Shown here: positions 6,687 to 14,471 of the stretch, in pieces | Position numbering within the stretch: the stretch's first letter is position 1 | How the letters are laid out: the number at the start of each line of letters is the position of its first letter | Virus record (IMG/VR): IMGVR_UViG_3300042898_003434 | Location: 1 to 64,000 of that record | Source of the DNA: a virus | Strand: one strand, 5' to 3' | DNA: 64,000 bases | Position numbers and translations under genes: made by a program | The notes under the pieces: model-generated | Told to the model about the DNA's origin: nothing | Database searches by the model: none | The model's input: the letters and a program-made list of their open reading frames with translations, nothing else

Positions 6687-7487
6687 TTATGGATTTGGCG
6701 GAGCGATACTAGTAGTAGGATCGGCTGGACCCGTTGGGCCAGTTGTTCCGCCAGTTGTCATCACAGGAGCAGCGCCGCTTGTAGTTTGCACTATGCGAAC
6801 CGTGTTTCCACTTCCTACCAAACTATATTGGAATGTTTGTTTTTCTACACCCGACTGGTATACCGTTAGATCGTTTGTGCTTCCTTGGATGGTGACTTTC
6901 TGTTCGTGACCATCTTTAGCAGCAACTCCACCCGTTGATCCGATTTGAGTTGATTTGACAGTATTGGAATTACCAGTGATACTATAATCAATGTAGTTAT
7001 AGTCGGCATCTTTGATACCAAACTTCAATACATTAGAGTTACCAGTAACATCTAATATTACGTCAGAGTTAGCCATAGTCGCTTTGCTCTCATCGGTATT
7101 AGATGTATGATCAACGGTCGTGTCTTTGTTAAACAACACACTATTACTGTCACCGGTCAAAGCAATGTTCATGTTATTGCTTGCTCCATTCAAATAGTAT
7201 TTTTGTATATTACTGTTACCTGTTGCGACCGATAATAGTTTCAAGTTGTCCGCTCCGGTAATAGAGAAGTCCGTGGTATTATTATTGCCCATCTGCCGCA
7301 TTTCAAATAAGATGTTATCTCCCGTTATGTCCGAGGGTGTTCCACTGGAGACCCCAATTTTATTGAGACTTCCGACTTGTATCAACGTTGTGCTTCCAGC
7401 GGTGGTTATTTGATTTACGTATATTTGATTTTGACCGTATGCGGTCAATCCAAAGAATATAAACATTAGTGTTAGTATTTTTTTCAT
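6687..7487 (-). CDS. Secreted curlin-like repeat protein (putative amyloid subunit)
   Basis: 266 aa. A signal peptide ends near residue 18 (FFGLTAYGQ). The body is a run of short beta-strand/turn repeats marked by G-x-x-N at residues 67, 78, 90, 101, 112, 149, 172, 202 and 225, the spacing and composition expected of curlin-type (CsgA/CsgB-like) subunits or related beta-solenoids. The last 30 residues are collagen-like, rich in Thr-Gly-Pro. It lies 11 nt after the csgG-like gene, where the secreted substrate of a curli channel would be expected. Individual repeats diverge from CsgA (few Gln), so amyloid formation is inferred, not shown. Confidence 0.75.
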   Translation of the reverse strand: MKKILTLMFIFFGLTAYGQNQIYVNQITTAGSTTLIQVGSLNKIGVSSGTPSDITGDNILFEMRQMGNNNTTDFSITGADNLKLLSVATGNSNIQKYYLNGASNNMNIALTGDSNSVLFNKDTTVDHTSNTDESKATMANSDVILDVTGNSNVLKFGIKDADYNYIDYSITGNSNTVKSTQIGSTGGVAAKDGHEQKVTIQGSTNDLTVYQSGVEKQTFQYSLVGSGNTVRIVQTTSGAAPVMTTGGTTGPTGPADPTTSIAPPNP

Positions 7488-7498
7488 TTTATTTATTT

Positions 7499-8290
7499 TT
7501 AAGGGTTGAATCTCCAGAGCTTCATCTTTTCACCTTGTTGTATTATATCAATAACCGCTTTGTCTATGGCGCTTCTAACCGCAATGGTGTTTGGCTCGTT
7601 TGCGGTTAAACCCAATTCCGATTCTATAGGCAACGTTCCATGCTCATAGAATCTGAATAGATTACCTGACACTGCTACACTGGAAATTGTTTTTGTTACG
7701 GCGGTACTAAGTAACACTTCCCCCGTTTGAACACTTACAAATCTTAAAGATACGGTCACAACATCTTTTCTATACTGTGCGCTGGACGATATACCGAGCA
7801 CACTTGCCCCCGCGCCACCTGTCAGGATGTTAGAATCATATCCAATGATCCCGCCTTCAGCTATTATACCGGCAAATAGCATAGGCGTGAGTTTTTCTGC
7901 ATTCCTACCTTGAAAAGTTTCCCGTGTCTGACTAATCAACTGCCTTTCTTTTATTATATTATCCAGATTTGCTCGCTCTAACACTTGAAACCACGATCCT
8001 CCACCGGCGGTTCGCAATGAATCAATCAACCAGCTTTCTGCTCCTTGTGTTACTGCCGACGAAAATGATGCATAATTATCAATGATTTTTCTTTGACCGG
8101 TTTTATCTGTATACGAGTACACAGCAATTGTTATCTTTGGTCCATCAGGCGACGGCAATGCCATCAATTCTTTTTCCAACGGAGAATGTTGACTCCTTGG
8201 TACATCCAGTATACTGGGCGTTTTTGTTACAGAAGCACAGCCGCCAAACAATAAAGATAATAATATAACCGTGATAGCATATATTTTCAT
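7499..8290 (-). CDS. csgG: CsgG-like outer-membrane curli secretion channel
   Basis: 263 aa lipoprotein. The chosen ATG gives a clean lipoprotein signal (LLSLLFGGCAS, lipidated Cys18) and overlaps the csgF-like stop as ATGA; a longer upstream frame would bury the signal. The mature part follows CsgG order: KITIAVYSYTDKTGQRK near the N-terminus, WFQVLERANLDNIIKERQLI, then a Gly-rich segment GGIIGYDSNILTGGAGA in the pore-forming region and VVTVSLRFVSVQTGEVL. CsgG forms a nonameric outer-membrane channel that exports curlin subunits. The partner CsgF-like gene is directly upstream and a curlin-like gene downstream. Confidence 0.93.
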   Translation of the reverse strand: MKIYAITVILLSLLFGGCASVTKTPSILDVPRSQHSPLEKELMALPSPDGPKITIAVYSYTDKTGQRKIIDNYASFSSAVTQGAESWLIDSLRTAGGGSWFQVLERANLDNIIKERQLISQTRETFQGRNAEKLTPMLFAGIIAEGGIIGYDSNILTGGAGASVLGISSSAQYRKDVVTVSLRFVSVQTGEVLLSTAVTKTISSVAVSGNLFRFYEHGTLPIESELGLTANEPNTIAVRSAIDKAVIDIIQQGEKMKLWRFNP

Positions 8291-8754
8291 CCCTGTGGTA
8301 TAGGTGATAATGAACCGACTGGGACGGTTATTTGAGTTGTTCTTCCGCTTGCAGGATCTACGATATATAACGTAGCAAACTCGCCATTTCTCTGCCAAGT
8401 AACTGTGGATCCGCCCTGTAAGTTAATTACACCAAACGTTGCGCCAGAAGAATTGAATATCTGGTCTGTTACTTGCGATGCTAGTTGCGAGTATATTCTA
8501 GCTTGAAGATTGTTTATAAACGTGTTTAGGGGGGTGTTTGACTCTTGTATCTTAGTTTGTTCGGCTTCCGACTTGATAGTTTCTTTTATTGCTTGTTTTC
8601 GAGTTCTTGCTAAGTTTTCGACTGTCATCGCAGTATTTGAAAAATTAGCACCATTAAACGACGAAGATTTAAAAGAATATACCATGTCGCTGCCGTATAC
8701 AACTACGGTGCAAAGTGATATCAGTAAGAATGATATGTATTTTTTAATGTGCAT
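8287..8754 (-). CDS. csgF: CsgF-like curli assembly factor
   Basis: 155 aa with a signal peptide (about 1-21). The mature N-terminus MVYSFKSSSFNGANFSN parallels the CsgF N-terminus that inserts in the CsgG pore (aromatic strand, then N-P/G-N-rich segment). The middle LNTFINNLQARIYSQLASQV and the C-terminal LYIVDPASGRTTQITV match the CsgF helix and final strands. First gene of the five-gene operon, preceded by a TATTTATC box 5 nt before the ATG and by the terminator of the gene upstream. CsgF connects the channel to the nucleating fibre on the cell surface. No csgE or csgB homologue is visible in the window. Confidence 0.9.
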   Translation of the reverse strand: MHIKKYISFLLISLCTVVVYGSDMVYSFKSSSFNGANFSNTAMTVENLARTRKQAIKETIKSEAEQTKIQESNTPLNTFINNLQARIYSQLASQVTDQIFNSSGATFGVINLQGGSTVTWQRNGEFATLYIVDPASGRTTQITVPVGSLSPIPQG

Positions 8755-8759
8755 TTTAA

Positions 8760-8767
8760 AGATAAAT
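8760..8767 (-). promoter_or_regulatory. TATTTATC box, candidate promoter of the curli operon
   Basis: The coding strand reads ATATTTATCTTTAAAATG, placing the box 5 nt before the csgF-like start codon. No TTGACA element is seen. If this is a late promoter the operon would be expressed late and nearly leaderless. Confidence 0.45.
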
Positions 8768-8812
8768 ATCGTATATATTAGCCAGAATCACAAATTATTC
8801 ATACTTAAATAT

Positions 8813-8846
8813 AAAAAGCCCACGAAGCGTTAACCTCGTGGGCTTT
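8813..8846 (-). terminator. Bidirectional-type terminator before the curli operon
   Basis: Strong stem AAAGCCCACGA/TCGTGGGCTTT with flanking A and T runs, between the gene ending at 8950 and the csgF-like gene. It isolates the curli operon from upstream transcription. Confidence 0.85.
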
Positions 8847-8862
8847 ATTACATGATAACCAA

Positions 8863-8947
8863 TGGCGTCAACGGTCCCAGATTTTACTGGATACCAACAC
8901 ATTTACTTAGTGTGTCGTAGTTGGCACTAGATGTTAACTTGTGCCAA
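8863..8947 (-). ncRNA. Hairpin-rich 3' region, candidate small RNA
   Basis: Three hairpins follow one another: TTGGCAC/GTGCCAA (8921-8947), ACACA/TGTGT (8897-8915) and CCAG/CTGG (8877-8890), then the terminator at 8813-8846. They lie in the 3' untranslated part of the gene ending at 8950. A 3'-derived small RNA or an RNA-stabilising element is possible; no known family recognised. Confidence 0.35.
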
Positions 8948-8949
8948 AA

Positions 8950-9318
8950 TTACTTTACGATTGTCATGCGACAAGTACCCCAACCAGTCAAAACACCAAC
9001 CGTGGCATTATAAATAATATCTTCGGACGATATACCCGTTACTTTTTTATGTTGATTTGCAATTTCAACACTCCATTTCATCTTTACTTCTACACCATTC
9101 ACATCAAGTTTAATTCCCTGCGATACCTCGAATGTGTTTGGATCATATATACGATCCGTGATCAATAAAACTTTAATTTTATCATTTGAAAATGCAGTTT
9201 GTAACCTAGATTCTAGAGTTGATGCTATAGAATCGTTGTATTCTTTTTTATTATTTGTATCTTCAATGCTCGCGTTTTTATCTTCCACATCAACTATTTT
9301 TAATTTTTTCTTTGTCAT
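8950..9318 (-). CDS. Hypothetical protein
   Basis: 122 aa, no recognised domain. The first 30 residues are highly charged and Lys/Asp/Asn-rich; the rest looks like a small alpha/beta domain. It overlaps the start region of its downstream terminator cluster only at the stop, and its start overlaps the preceding gene end (9315), so it is probably co-transcribed with the receiver-like protein upstream. Confidence 0.6.
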   Translation of the reverse strand: MTKKKLKIVDVEDKNASIEDTNNKKEYNDSIASTLESRLQTAFSNDKIKVLLITDRIYDPNTFEVSQGIKLDVNGVEVKMKWSVEIANQHKKVTGISSEDIIYNATVGVLTGWGTCRMTIVK

Positions 9319-9689
9319 ATATTTTGGTTTTTAAATGAAGTTAAAATTGCGTTTATATTATCTCTTCCTATAGGATTCATTGAATGAACTGTATATTCCG
9401 GTATATCCAATTTATTGTCCATACAATATTCTATTAGCCATTGTGCGCAATGAAATCCTGTTCTTTCTTTGTATTTGTCATATGTTGGAGCTGTGCCAGC
9501 GGCACCTTGTGCATAATGTTCAGCGCCCAAGTCATGATCAAAAGTTATAAAATCTGGCAATCCATGTTGTGTAATATACTTAACAAAATGATCATAACTA
9601 CGAACCACAACCCAAGGACCGAGTGGGATCTCTATCCACTTTACATGCGTTGGATTTCTTTCGTCGTCAAGAAATAATTTATAACTCAT
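9315..9689 (-). CDS. Cyclic-phosphate-processing receiver-domain-like protein
   Basis: 124 aa. The start at 9689 overlaps the upstream stop as ATGA; the longer upstream frame is not needed. The sequence has LFLDDERNP at the N-terminus, FITFDHDLG at 48-55 and the C-terminal HSMNPIGRDNI, the three signature blocks of the receiver-like family predicted to act on cyclic phosphate groups. The function of that family is inferred from domain fusions, not biochemistry. Its presence with an RNA ligase, a 2H phosphoesterase and a polynucleotide kinase in the same 10 kb fits an RNA-end-processing role. Confidence 0.75.
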   Translation of the reverse strand: MSYKLFLDDERNPTHVKWIEIPLGPWVVVRSYDHFVKYITQHGLPDFITFDHDLGAEHYAQGAAGTAPTYDKYKERTGFHCAQWLIEYCMDNKLDIPEYTVHSMNPIGRDNINAILTSFKNQNI

Positions 9690-10210
9690 AGAAATGTTGC
9701 TCCAGCTCTTGCTTTCTTGCAAGCGTCAATTTCATTTTCTGTTATGGGATGTAGGTGTTCTTTACTAACTCGCCACGCTGGATTCCAGTTGTTGGGATTG
9801 AAATAGTATTTTGGCTGACGTACTTCTTTACCATACATCCAACCGTAGAAATAATACTCGTTGTTAGAACTGAACTTTGCAAAAATATATTTACGATCTA
9901 TCGAGTCGTTTTCTCTAACAATTAATCCACCGGACGGGTGGGCGCTAGAACGAATTTCGTGAATACCGTCGTCCGGTATTTCGTGAAATTCATTCATGTT
10001 GTGTTTGAACTCCACGCCACAAATTTTCGACCATGCGATTTCTGCGCCATATCCAACAATACCCCAACCCAGAGCCTCAGACTTATTTGCTTTCTTGACT
10101 GTAAACGAGTTGAGTTTTGATTTTCTAGATTCGTTGTAAACATAGGTTGCATAATCTTTGGCAAATTGCATTTCCTCTGGTTTCATTTTATATATAATTG
10201 GCATTTTCAT
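9686..10210 (-). CDS. Hypothetical protein, possible nuclease-like fold
   Basis: 174 aa. Family not recognised. An internal stretch runs YGAEIAWSKICGVEF, then a DDGIHEIRSSAH segment and a later D-x-I-D-R-K-Y-I-F-A strand, which loosely resembles a PD-(D/E)XK core, but the catalytic Lys is not convincing. Overlaps the receiver-like gene by 4 nt and follows the RNA ligase by 18 nt, so it is probably in the ligase operon. Confidence 0.55.
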   Translation of the reverse strand: MKMPIIYKMKPEEMQFAKDYATYVYNESRKSKLNSFTVKKANKSEALGWGIVGYGAEIAWSKICGVEFKHNMNEFHEIPDDGIHEIRSSAHPSGGLIVRENDSIDRKYIFAKFSSNNEYYFYGWMYGKEVRQPKYYFNPNNWNPAWRVSKEHLHPITENEIDACKKARAGATFL

Positions 10211-10228
10211 AAATTTTATACATCTATA

Positions 10229-11251
10229 TTATTCTTTATACTTCTCAAGGAAGCGATTCGATATTGTCTTAAAACTCATACGACCTTTAAGAACGTCGCT
10301 GTAAATTTCACAAGCAGAACGCCAAACAATGCCTTCGGCTGGTGTACCATTGTCATAGTTTAGATTGTTGGCAATATTAAGCAAATGACTAGTATCTATT
10401 GGAACAACAGCCCCGCCAAAATCAAGACGATGTACGGTTGGAACCACATTCAGTCCATGCTTTTTTGCAAAAACGGAAAGTTCATTATGAGAAAGATATT
10501 TTCCAGTGTCTATATCAAATAGATTGAATAGATACAACTTAGATTCCGATAAACCAAGACGATTTGCTTGAATAGATGGGCCGCATATTTCTCCTTGAAT
10601 AGAAAGATTACGAGGTTCGTTACGAAGAATTTCTTCAAGTTTCAACTTGCGCGCCATTCTCCAATGAGCATTACCTTCCGTTTCCTTTAAGTCAAGGTTG
10701 CGAGAACAAACACCAAACTCATCATCGCGTCGGTATGCAGTAAAGCTTGTACCGTCCATTTTGAGTGTGCCAACGAGCACAAGACCCTTGGATACAGCTT
10801 CGTCAAGTACTCTTGGCTCAGATTGTAAACGAGTTTCATCGGTTTTATGTAGAAATGCAGGAAAGTTGCCTTTAGCCATGCCAGATAGGTGAGCGGGCAC
10901 AATAGGCTCGTATTTTTCAACGCCAACGAGCTGTGTAACATCTTGTCCCACTTCATATTCACCTAACGGAATAATAGACAGTGGCATAGCCAAGCCTTGC
11001 GACAATTGGCCACGAAGACGAATTGTACGTACTCGTAGTTTCTTACCTTCTTCTTTGCGTAGATGGTCATTCCATTGTGCAATAGGAAGAACACTATCGA
11101 TTTCAAAATAGACACATCGGTCCCCGACTTGAAACTCTGACTTTTTTACAACGCATTCCCATCCAAGAACCTTGGCGCAAAGAATAGCGTCTGCCCCGTT
11201 TATTGGAGACAGTTCCTTTATAACTTGAATTGATGCTAGTTTACGGTCCAC
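10229..11251 (-). CDS. ATP-dependent RNA ligase, Rnl5-like
   Basis: 340 aa. Nucleotidyltransferase motif I KMDGTS places the adenylated lysine at K164; motif IV SIQGEICGP (E221) and motif V EGIVWR follow. An N-terminal OB-like module (about 1-115) precedes the ligase core, as in the Deinococcus-type Rnl5 family rather than T4 Rnl1 or Rnl2. It would seal 3'-OH/5'-phosphate nicks in RNA. The start is GTG, 6 nt after a TAAAGT -10 box with TTGACA 16 nt further up, suggesting a leaderless message. Likely partners are the kinase at 19169 and the 2H protein at 14468. Confidence 0.88.
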   Translation of the reverse strand: MDRKLASIQVIKELSPINGADAILCAKVLGWECVVKKSEFQVGDRCVYFEIDSVLPIAQWNDHLRKEEGKKLRVRTIRLRGQLSQGLAMPLSIIPLGEYEVGQDVTQLVGVEKYEPIVPAHLSGMAKGNFPAFLHKTDETRLQSEPRVLDEAVSKGLVLVGTLKMDGTSFTAYRRDDEFGVCSRNLDLKETEGNAHWRMARKLKLEEILRNEPRNLSIQGEICGPSIQANRLGLSESKLYLFNLFDIDTGKYLSHNELSVFAKKHGLNVVPTVHRLDFGGAVVPIDTSHLLNIANNLNYDNGTPAEGIVWRSACEIYSDVLKGRMSFKTISNRFLEKYKE

Positions 11252-11257
11252 GACAGC

Positions 11258-11285
11258 ACTTTATACTGCCACAGACCATTGTCAA
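11258..11285 (-). promoter_or_regulatory. Sigma70-type promoter of the RNA ligase gene
   Basis: TTGACA, 16-nt spacer, TAAAGT, then 6 nt to the GTG start codon. The geometry puts the transcription start at about the first base of the gene. Confidence 0.7.
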
Positions 11286-12031
11286 CTAGATTTTTTAGGA
11301 ACTTGCGCGTCTGGTACTATGTTTGGTACTTCAGGTGCAGGTTTTAAATCATTTGAAGAATATTTCCAAATATACCAAGTAACTGCTTGAATTGCTTGGA
11401 CGGGTACGTTGAGCTTGGTCGAAGCTTCTTGATAGGCATTTATCATTTCAATTCTCTCTTCTTTAGAGGGGGTTTTTAACCCTTTTAAGGGTAATTTTTC
11501 GCCTCTCCATATGTTTATGGCATGCCCATCTAACACCATCCGTGTTTCAACAGATTTCGGGTCCAATAAAGATTGAAAAAACACTTCAACTTTTGGCCCC
11601 GTTACTAAACTGGTGTCTCCAGTTAGTTTAATAAAATTTGCTTTGAATGCATTTTTTGGATATGCATTCACTCGTCGCGCATTGCTCATTATCCTCTCTG
11701 CCGCCATATAATTGTCTTTCCAGTTATTTCCGGGCGATAAAACCGCGACAATCGCCGCCATAACTTCAAATGGGGTTTCCGAGGTTACAAATCCTTGCAA
11801 TTCGCCAATGTATTTTTCAGTTAATTCTTCTACATCTTTTTTTGCATGATGATACCATTTTCCCCAATAGTCTTTTTCCTCGGGTGTAGCAGCATTGTAT
11901 ACATTTATTATATTATCGACCCCTTTTCCAAGTTTTACAAGAGTTGAAATTCCGACAGGGTCTTTTCTCTTTGGTTCAACCAATACTTCATCTATATACT
12001 CCGTCAGCAAGGACTTTAAAGATATATGCAT
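11282..12031 (-). CDS. Conserved phage protein with head-targeting-like leader
   Basis: 249 aa. The N-terminus MHISLKSLLTEYIDEVLVE belongs to the window's leader family, with LTE and IDE as candidate protease sites. The body resembles an all-helical, DNA-glycosylase-like phage family of unknown function (tracts VLSPGNNWKDN, VTGPKVEVFF, MVLDGHAINIW), but I cannot name an activity. Sits between two terminators and shares leader type with the 13062-14216 protein. Confidence 0.65.
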   Translation of the reverse strand: MHISLKSLLTEYIDEVLVEPKRKDPVGISTLVKLGKGVDNIINVYNAATPEEKDYWGKWYHHAKKDVEELTEKYIGELQGFVTSETPFEVMAAIVAVLSPGNNWKDNYMAAERIMSNARRVNAYPKNAFKANFIKLTGDTSLVTGPKVEVFFQSLLDPKSVETRMVLDGHAINIWRGEKLPLKGLKTPSKEERIEMINAYQEASTKLNVPVQAIQAVTWYIWKYSSNDLKPAPEVPNIVPDAQVPKKSS

Positions 12032-12054
12032 ATTCTATAAGTATATATAAAAAC

Positions 12055-12085
12055 AAAAAAGCCCACCTTTCGGCGGGCTTTTTTG
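12055..12085 (-). terminator. Intrinsic terminator after the 12086-12973 gene
   Basis: GCCCGCC GAAA GGTGGGC stem with T-runs on both sides, directly at the end of the minus-strand gene at 12086. Confidence 0.9.
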
Positions 12086-12973
12086 TTATCCATTCCAACC
12101 TTTTGGCGGAGTGCAATAATTTCCAAATGCTTTTGGCATAACTGGCTCTTTTGCTATCTTGGGCGTGTTTTGTAAATCTACGCCCATTTCAATGAGTGCT
12201 TCTTTACTAGCATAATACACACTTATTTCTACAAGCATGTCGCCTTTTTCAAAGCTTACTCTTGTAACTTTATCTTCAAGCTTACTTCCCCAACCAGTAC
12301 CAGTATCAAACTGTTTATGACTTAATGGTGTGCTTGTGTCGGAACTAACATTCATTGAACGTAAAATTCCAGATGGCGCATTCAGACTTGTGTTCGATGC
12401 TAGAGTGGTGTTAAAATAATTAGAACAATTATTTGCAGCGGTTATTGTTCCATTCGTAGTTGTTACATTGCCAACCGTGTATGTACACGGCGCGGAAGTT
12501 GTGTATGTGAGTGGAACAGACGTTGTGTATGTGGGTGGGACCAAAGTTGTATATGGCACACGCGAATCTAGTACCCACCCAGAATAATACGGAACTTTTT
12601 CTTTGAATGTTCGCAATCCAATAACTCCTGCATTGGCGGCATTACCCTTGGTTTGCTGCACATAGCTATTACCTTTGCTTGTGAATATAAACGAGGCAGA
12701 GTTATCATCGCTGATTCTATAGCCTTTTACATCCAAGCTGCTATAAGCATCTATAATGTATCCAGTGTTGGTTTCTTCTGCCGGTTTTCCAGTTACAACG
12801 TCCAATCCATCAACCGACAATACAGCCATTACTCTGTATGGATTATCGTTCTTTATTTTAACGGTATAATTAGTACCGGAGCGAGCTTCGATGAAGCTCA
12901 TACCCTTGTGGGTATATTCTTTGCAAGCACGACCATTTACTTGGACGTGCATACTTACGTTATGCATATTCAT
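12086..12973 (-). CDS. Hypothetical protein with short Thr/Pro/Tyr repeats
   Basis: 295 aa. The N-terminal 110 residues form a beta-rich domain (VMAVLSVDGLDVVTGKP, a tract seen in a conserved but uncharacterised family). Three to four repeats of YTTxVPxTYTTS follow at about 140-166, then an Asn/Thr/Ser-rich linker and a second beta-rich domain ending in a Cys-Pro-Pro-Lys tail. A structural or surface role is possible. It has a TTGACA promoter with a 50-nt leader containing a CCGC/GCGG hairpin (13001-13013), unlike the leaderless genes nearby. Confidence 0.65.
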   Translation of the reverse strand: MNMHNVSMHVQVNGRACKEYTHKGMSFIEARSGTNYTVKIKNDNPYRVMAVLSVDGLDVVTGKPAEETNTGYIIDAYSSLDVKGYRISDDNSASFIFTSKGNSYVQQTKGNAANAGVIGLRTFKEKVPYYSGWVLDSRVPYTTLVPPTYTTSVPLTYTTSAPCTYTVGNVTTTNGTITAANNCSNYFNTTLASNTSLNAPSGILRSMNVSSDTSTPLSHKQFDTGTGWGSKLEDKVTRVSFEKGDMLVEISVYYASKEALIEMGVDLQNTPKIAKEPVMPKAFGNYCTPPKGWNG

Positions 12974-13026
12974 ATTTTTAACCTTTTGTTAGATGTCTAG
13001 CCGCACAATGCGGACTTCGGGTTATA

Positions 13027-13054
13027 ACTATAGATTAAAAAATGTTTTTGTCAA
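13027..13054 (-). promoter_or_regulatory. Sigma70-type promoter of the 12086-12973 gene
   Basis: TTGACA, 16-nt spacer, TATAGT. The start codon is about 50 nt downstream, and the leader includes the hairpin CCGCATTGTGCGG. Confidence 0.65.
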
Positions 13055-13061
13055 TATATAA

Positions 13062-14216
13062 TTAATGTTTCAACAAAAATACGTGTTTAACGTCTTTTCT
13101 TTGAGCTGGTCTATCACTGTCGCCACCGGGAAGTATGATGCAACTATATTTTCTTTCGTCATCTTCTTTTGAAGGCATTTCGTCTGTATATTTTATTGTA
13201 TCAATATTCAAATCCTTGAACTCAGGATCGTTCTTGTATGCATCAAATACTGCTTGTCTTAATCCCTCCTTTGCTTCGGGAGTAATTTTTGTTTTTCCCG
13301 ACACTGGGTCTTTTTCAAATCCTCTACCTTTAGTTGATGTTAAAAATTTCCTGAATACTGGCGATGGTACGATGACCGACTTTTTCTTAGCGTCTTTAAC
13401 TTGATCGGTACCACCCAACGAGTATGTAACTTCAATTCCCATTTGTTGACCAAGTTCAACGAATTTGCCCATCTTGGTATAGAAGTATGATTTTATTGGG
13501 AATCCCGCTTCTAGTAATTGGCGTGTAACTGCCATCGCGGATTGGAAATATCTATCACTGAAAAAATCTCCAGCGTCATTCCAACGTATTTCTAGAATCT
13601 TGTTGTCCCATTTTGCGTCTTGAGCAAGGCGTCTAGCTTCACGGAATGCTTGTTCGATATATTCAGATGGTTTCTCCAATATCAACTGAAGACGTTGTGC
13701 AAGTTTTAGGTTCTTACCATCATTCATGATATAAAAACCCTGAAGAGCATAGCAATCAACCGCACAACTACCAGCCGATGGACATGTATTTATAATTTTA
13801 AAATCGCGAGCTTCTGGATCCCAAATAATTCCTCTCAACGCGGGTATTCCGGTGTTGATCGTCATTGTGTTTTTATCTCCAGTATGCAGAGATTTTTCAC
13901 CAACGTCAAAAATTGTTTTCGGTGGCGTTGATAGTATTCTTATAAATTGATCAATCTTTACTTCCCTTGTTCCACTTTCGTCTTTTACAACCAACCCTCT
14001 AACCGTGGTACCTGTAAGTCTCGGCATATTTTTTGCAGCTTTGCCACCGGATTCATATCTATCCAACTCGGAACTTAACCAATCTTTAACAGCTTGTACA
14101 GACATGCAACGAGTCTTATTCTCTGGCGCTGATGGGTCTACATCTTTTAAATCGGTAGACTTCCAATCAATTTCGTTCATTGACTCGGCCAAAATGGATT
14201 TTAACTTAATATGCAT
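13062..14216 (-). CDS. Gp88-like protein with head-targeting-like leader
   Basis: 384 aa. The leader MHIKLKSILAESMNEI carries an LAE site. The body contains a cluster NTCPSAGSCAVDCYALQGFY (about 143-161) followed by an RWNDAGDFFSDRYF segment, the pattern of the actinophage 'gene product 88' family, whose Cys-rich start looks like a metal or iron-sulfur site; its activity is not known to me. TATATATACTTATA lies just upstream, as it does for the gene at 11282. Carrying a head-targeting leader would make this a packaged protein. Confidence 0.65.
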   Translation of the reverse strand: MHIKLKSILAESMNEIDWKSTDLKDVDPSAPENKTRCMSVQAVKDWLSSELDRYESGGKAAKNMPRLTGTTVRGLVVKDESGTREVKIDQFIRILSTPPKTIFDVGEKSLHTGDKNTMTINTGIPALRGIIWDPEARDFKIINTCPSAGSCAVDCYALQGFYIMNDGKNLKLAQRLQLILEKPSEYIEQAFREARRLAQDAKWDNKILEIRWNDAGDFFSDRYFQSAMAVTRQLLEAGFPIKSYFYTKMGKFVELGQQMGIEVTYSLGGTDQVKDAKKKSVIVPSPVFRKFLTSTKGRGFEKDPVSGKTKITPEAKEGLRQAVFDAYKNDPEFKDLNIDTIKYTDEMPSKEDDERKYSCIILPGGDSDRPAQRKDVKHVFLLKH

Positions 14217-14252
14217 ACTATATAAGTATATATAAAAAGTAAAAACTTCTTT

Positions 14253-14471
14253 TTATAACCACTTTTTCACTTCGTCGCTGTTTTTATATCCACCGGCTTT
14301 AGCAGCAGCTTTGATTTCTTTGAGTTTAGCACCCTTGATTTCTTCTGCCATTATATTGATCGGGTGCATGTCATAGAACTTTTTGTCAGAGCCGAGATAA
14401 AACTTACCATCATCTGTCTCTAATCTCACAGTCTTATTGTCTATGAAAAATATAGCGTCAGTCACTTTCAT
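14253..14471 (-). CDS. Hypothetical protein
   Basis: 72 aa from an ATG that overlaps the upstream stop (ATGA). Beta-rich N-terminal half followed by a Lys/Ala-rich helix and a final NSDEVKKWL helix. No family recognised. Translationally coupled to the 2H phosphoesterase-like gene, so a joint function is possible. Confidence 0.6.
   Translation of the reverse strand: MKVTDAIFFIDNKTVRLETDDGKFYLGSDKKFYDMHPINIMAEEIKGAKLKEIKAAAKAGGYKNSDEVKKWL

Noticed and set aside
8291-8398. Longer upstream start for the csgG-like gene (frame open to 8398)
   Set aside because: It would bury the lipoprotein signal and overlap csgF by 110 nt; the ATG at 8290 gives a lipobox and an ATGA overlap.
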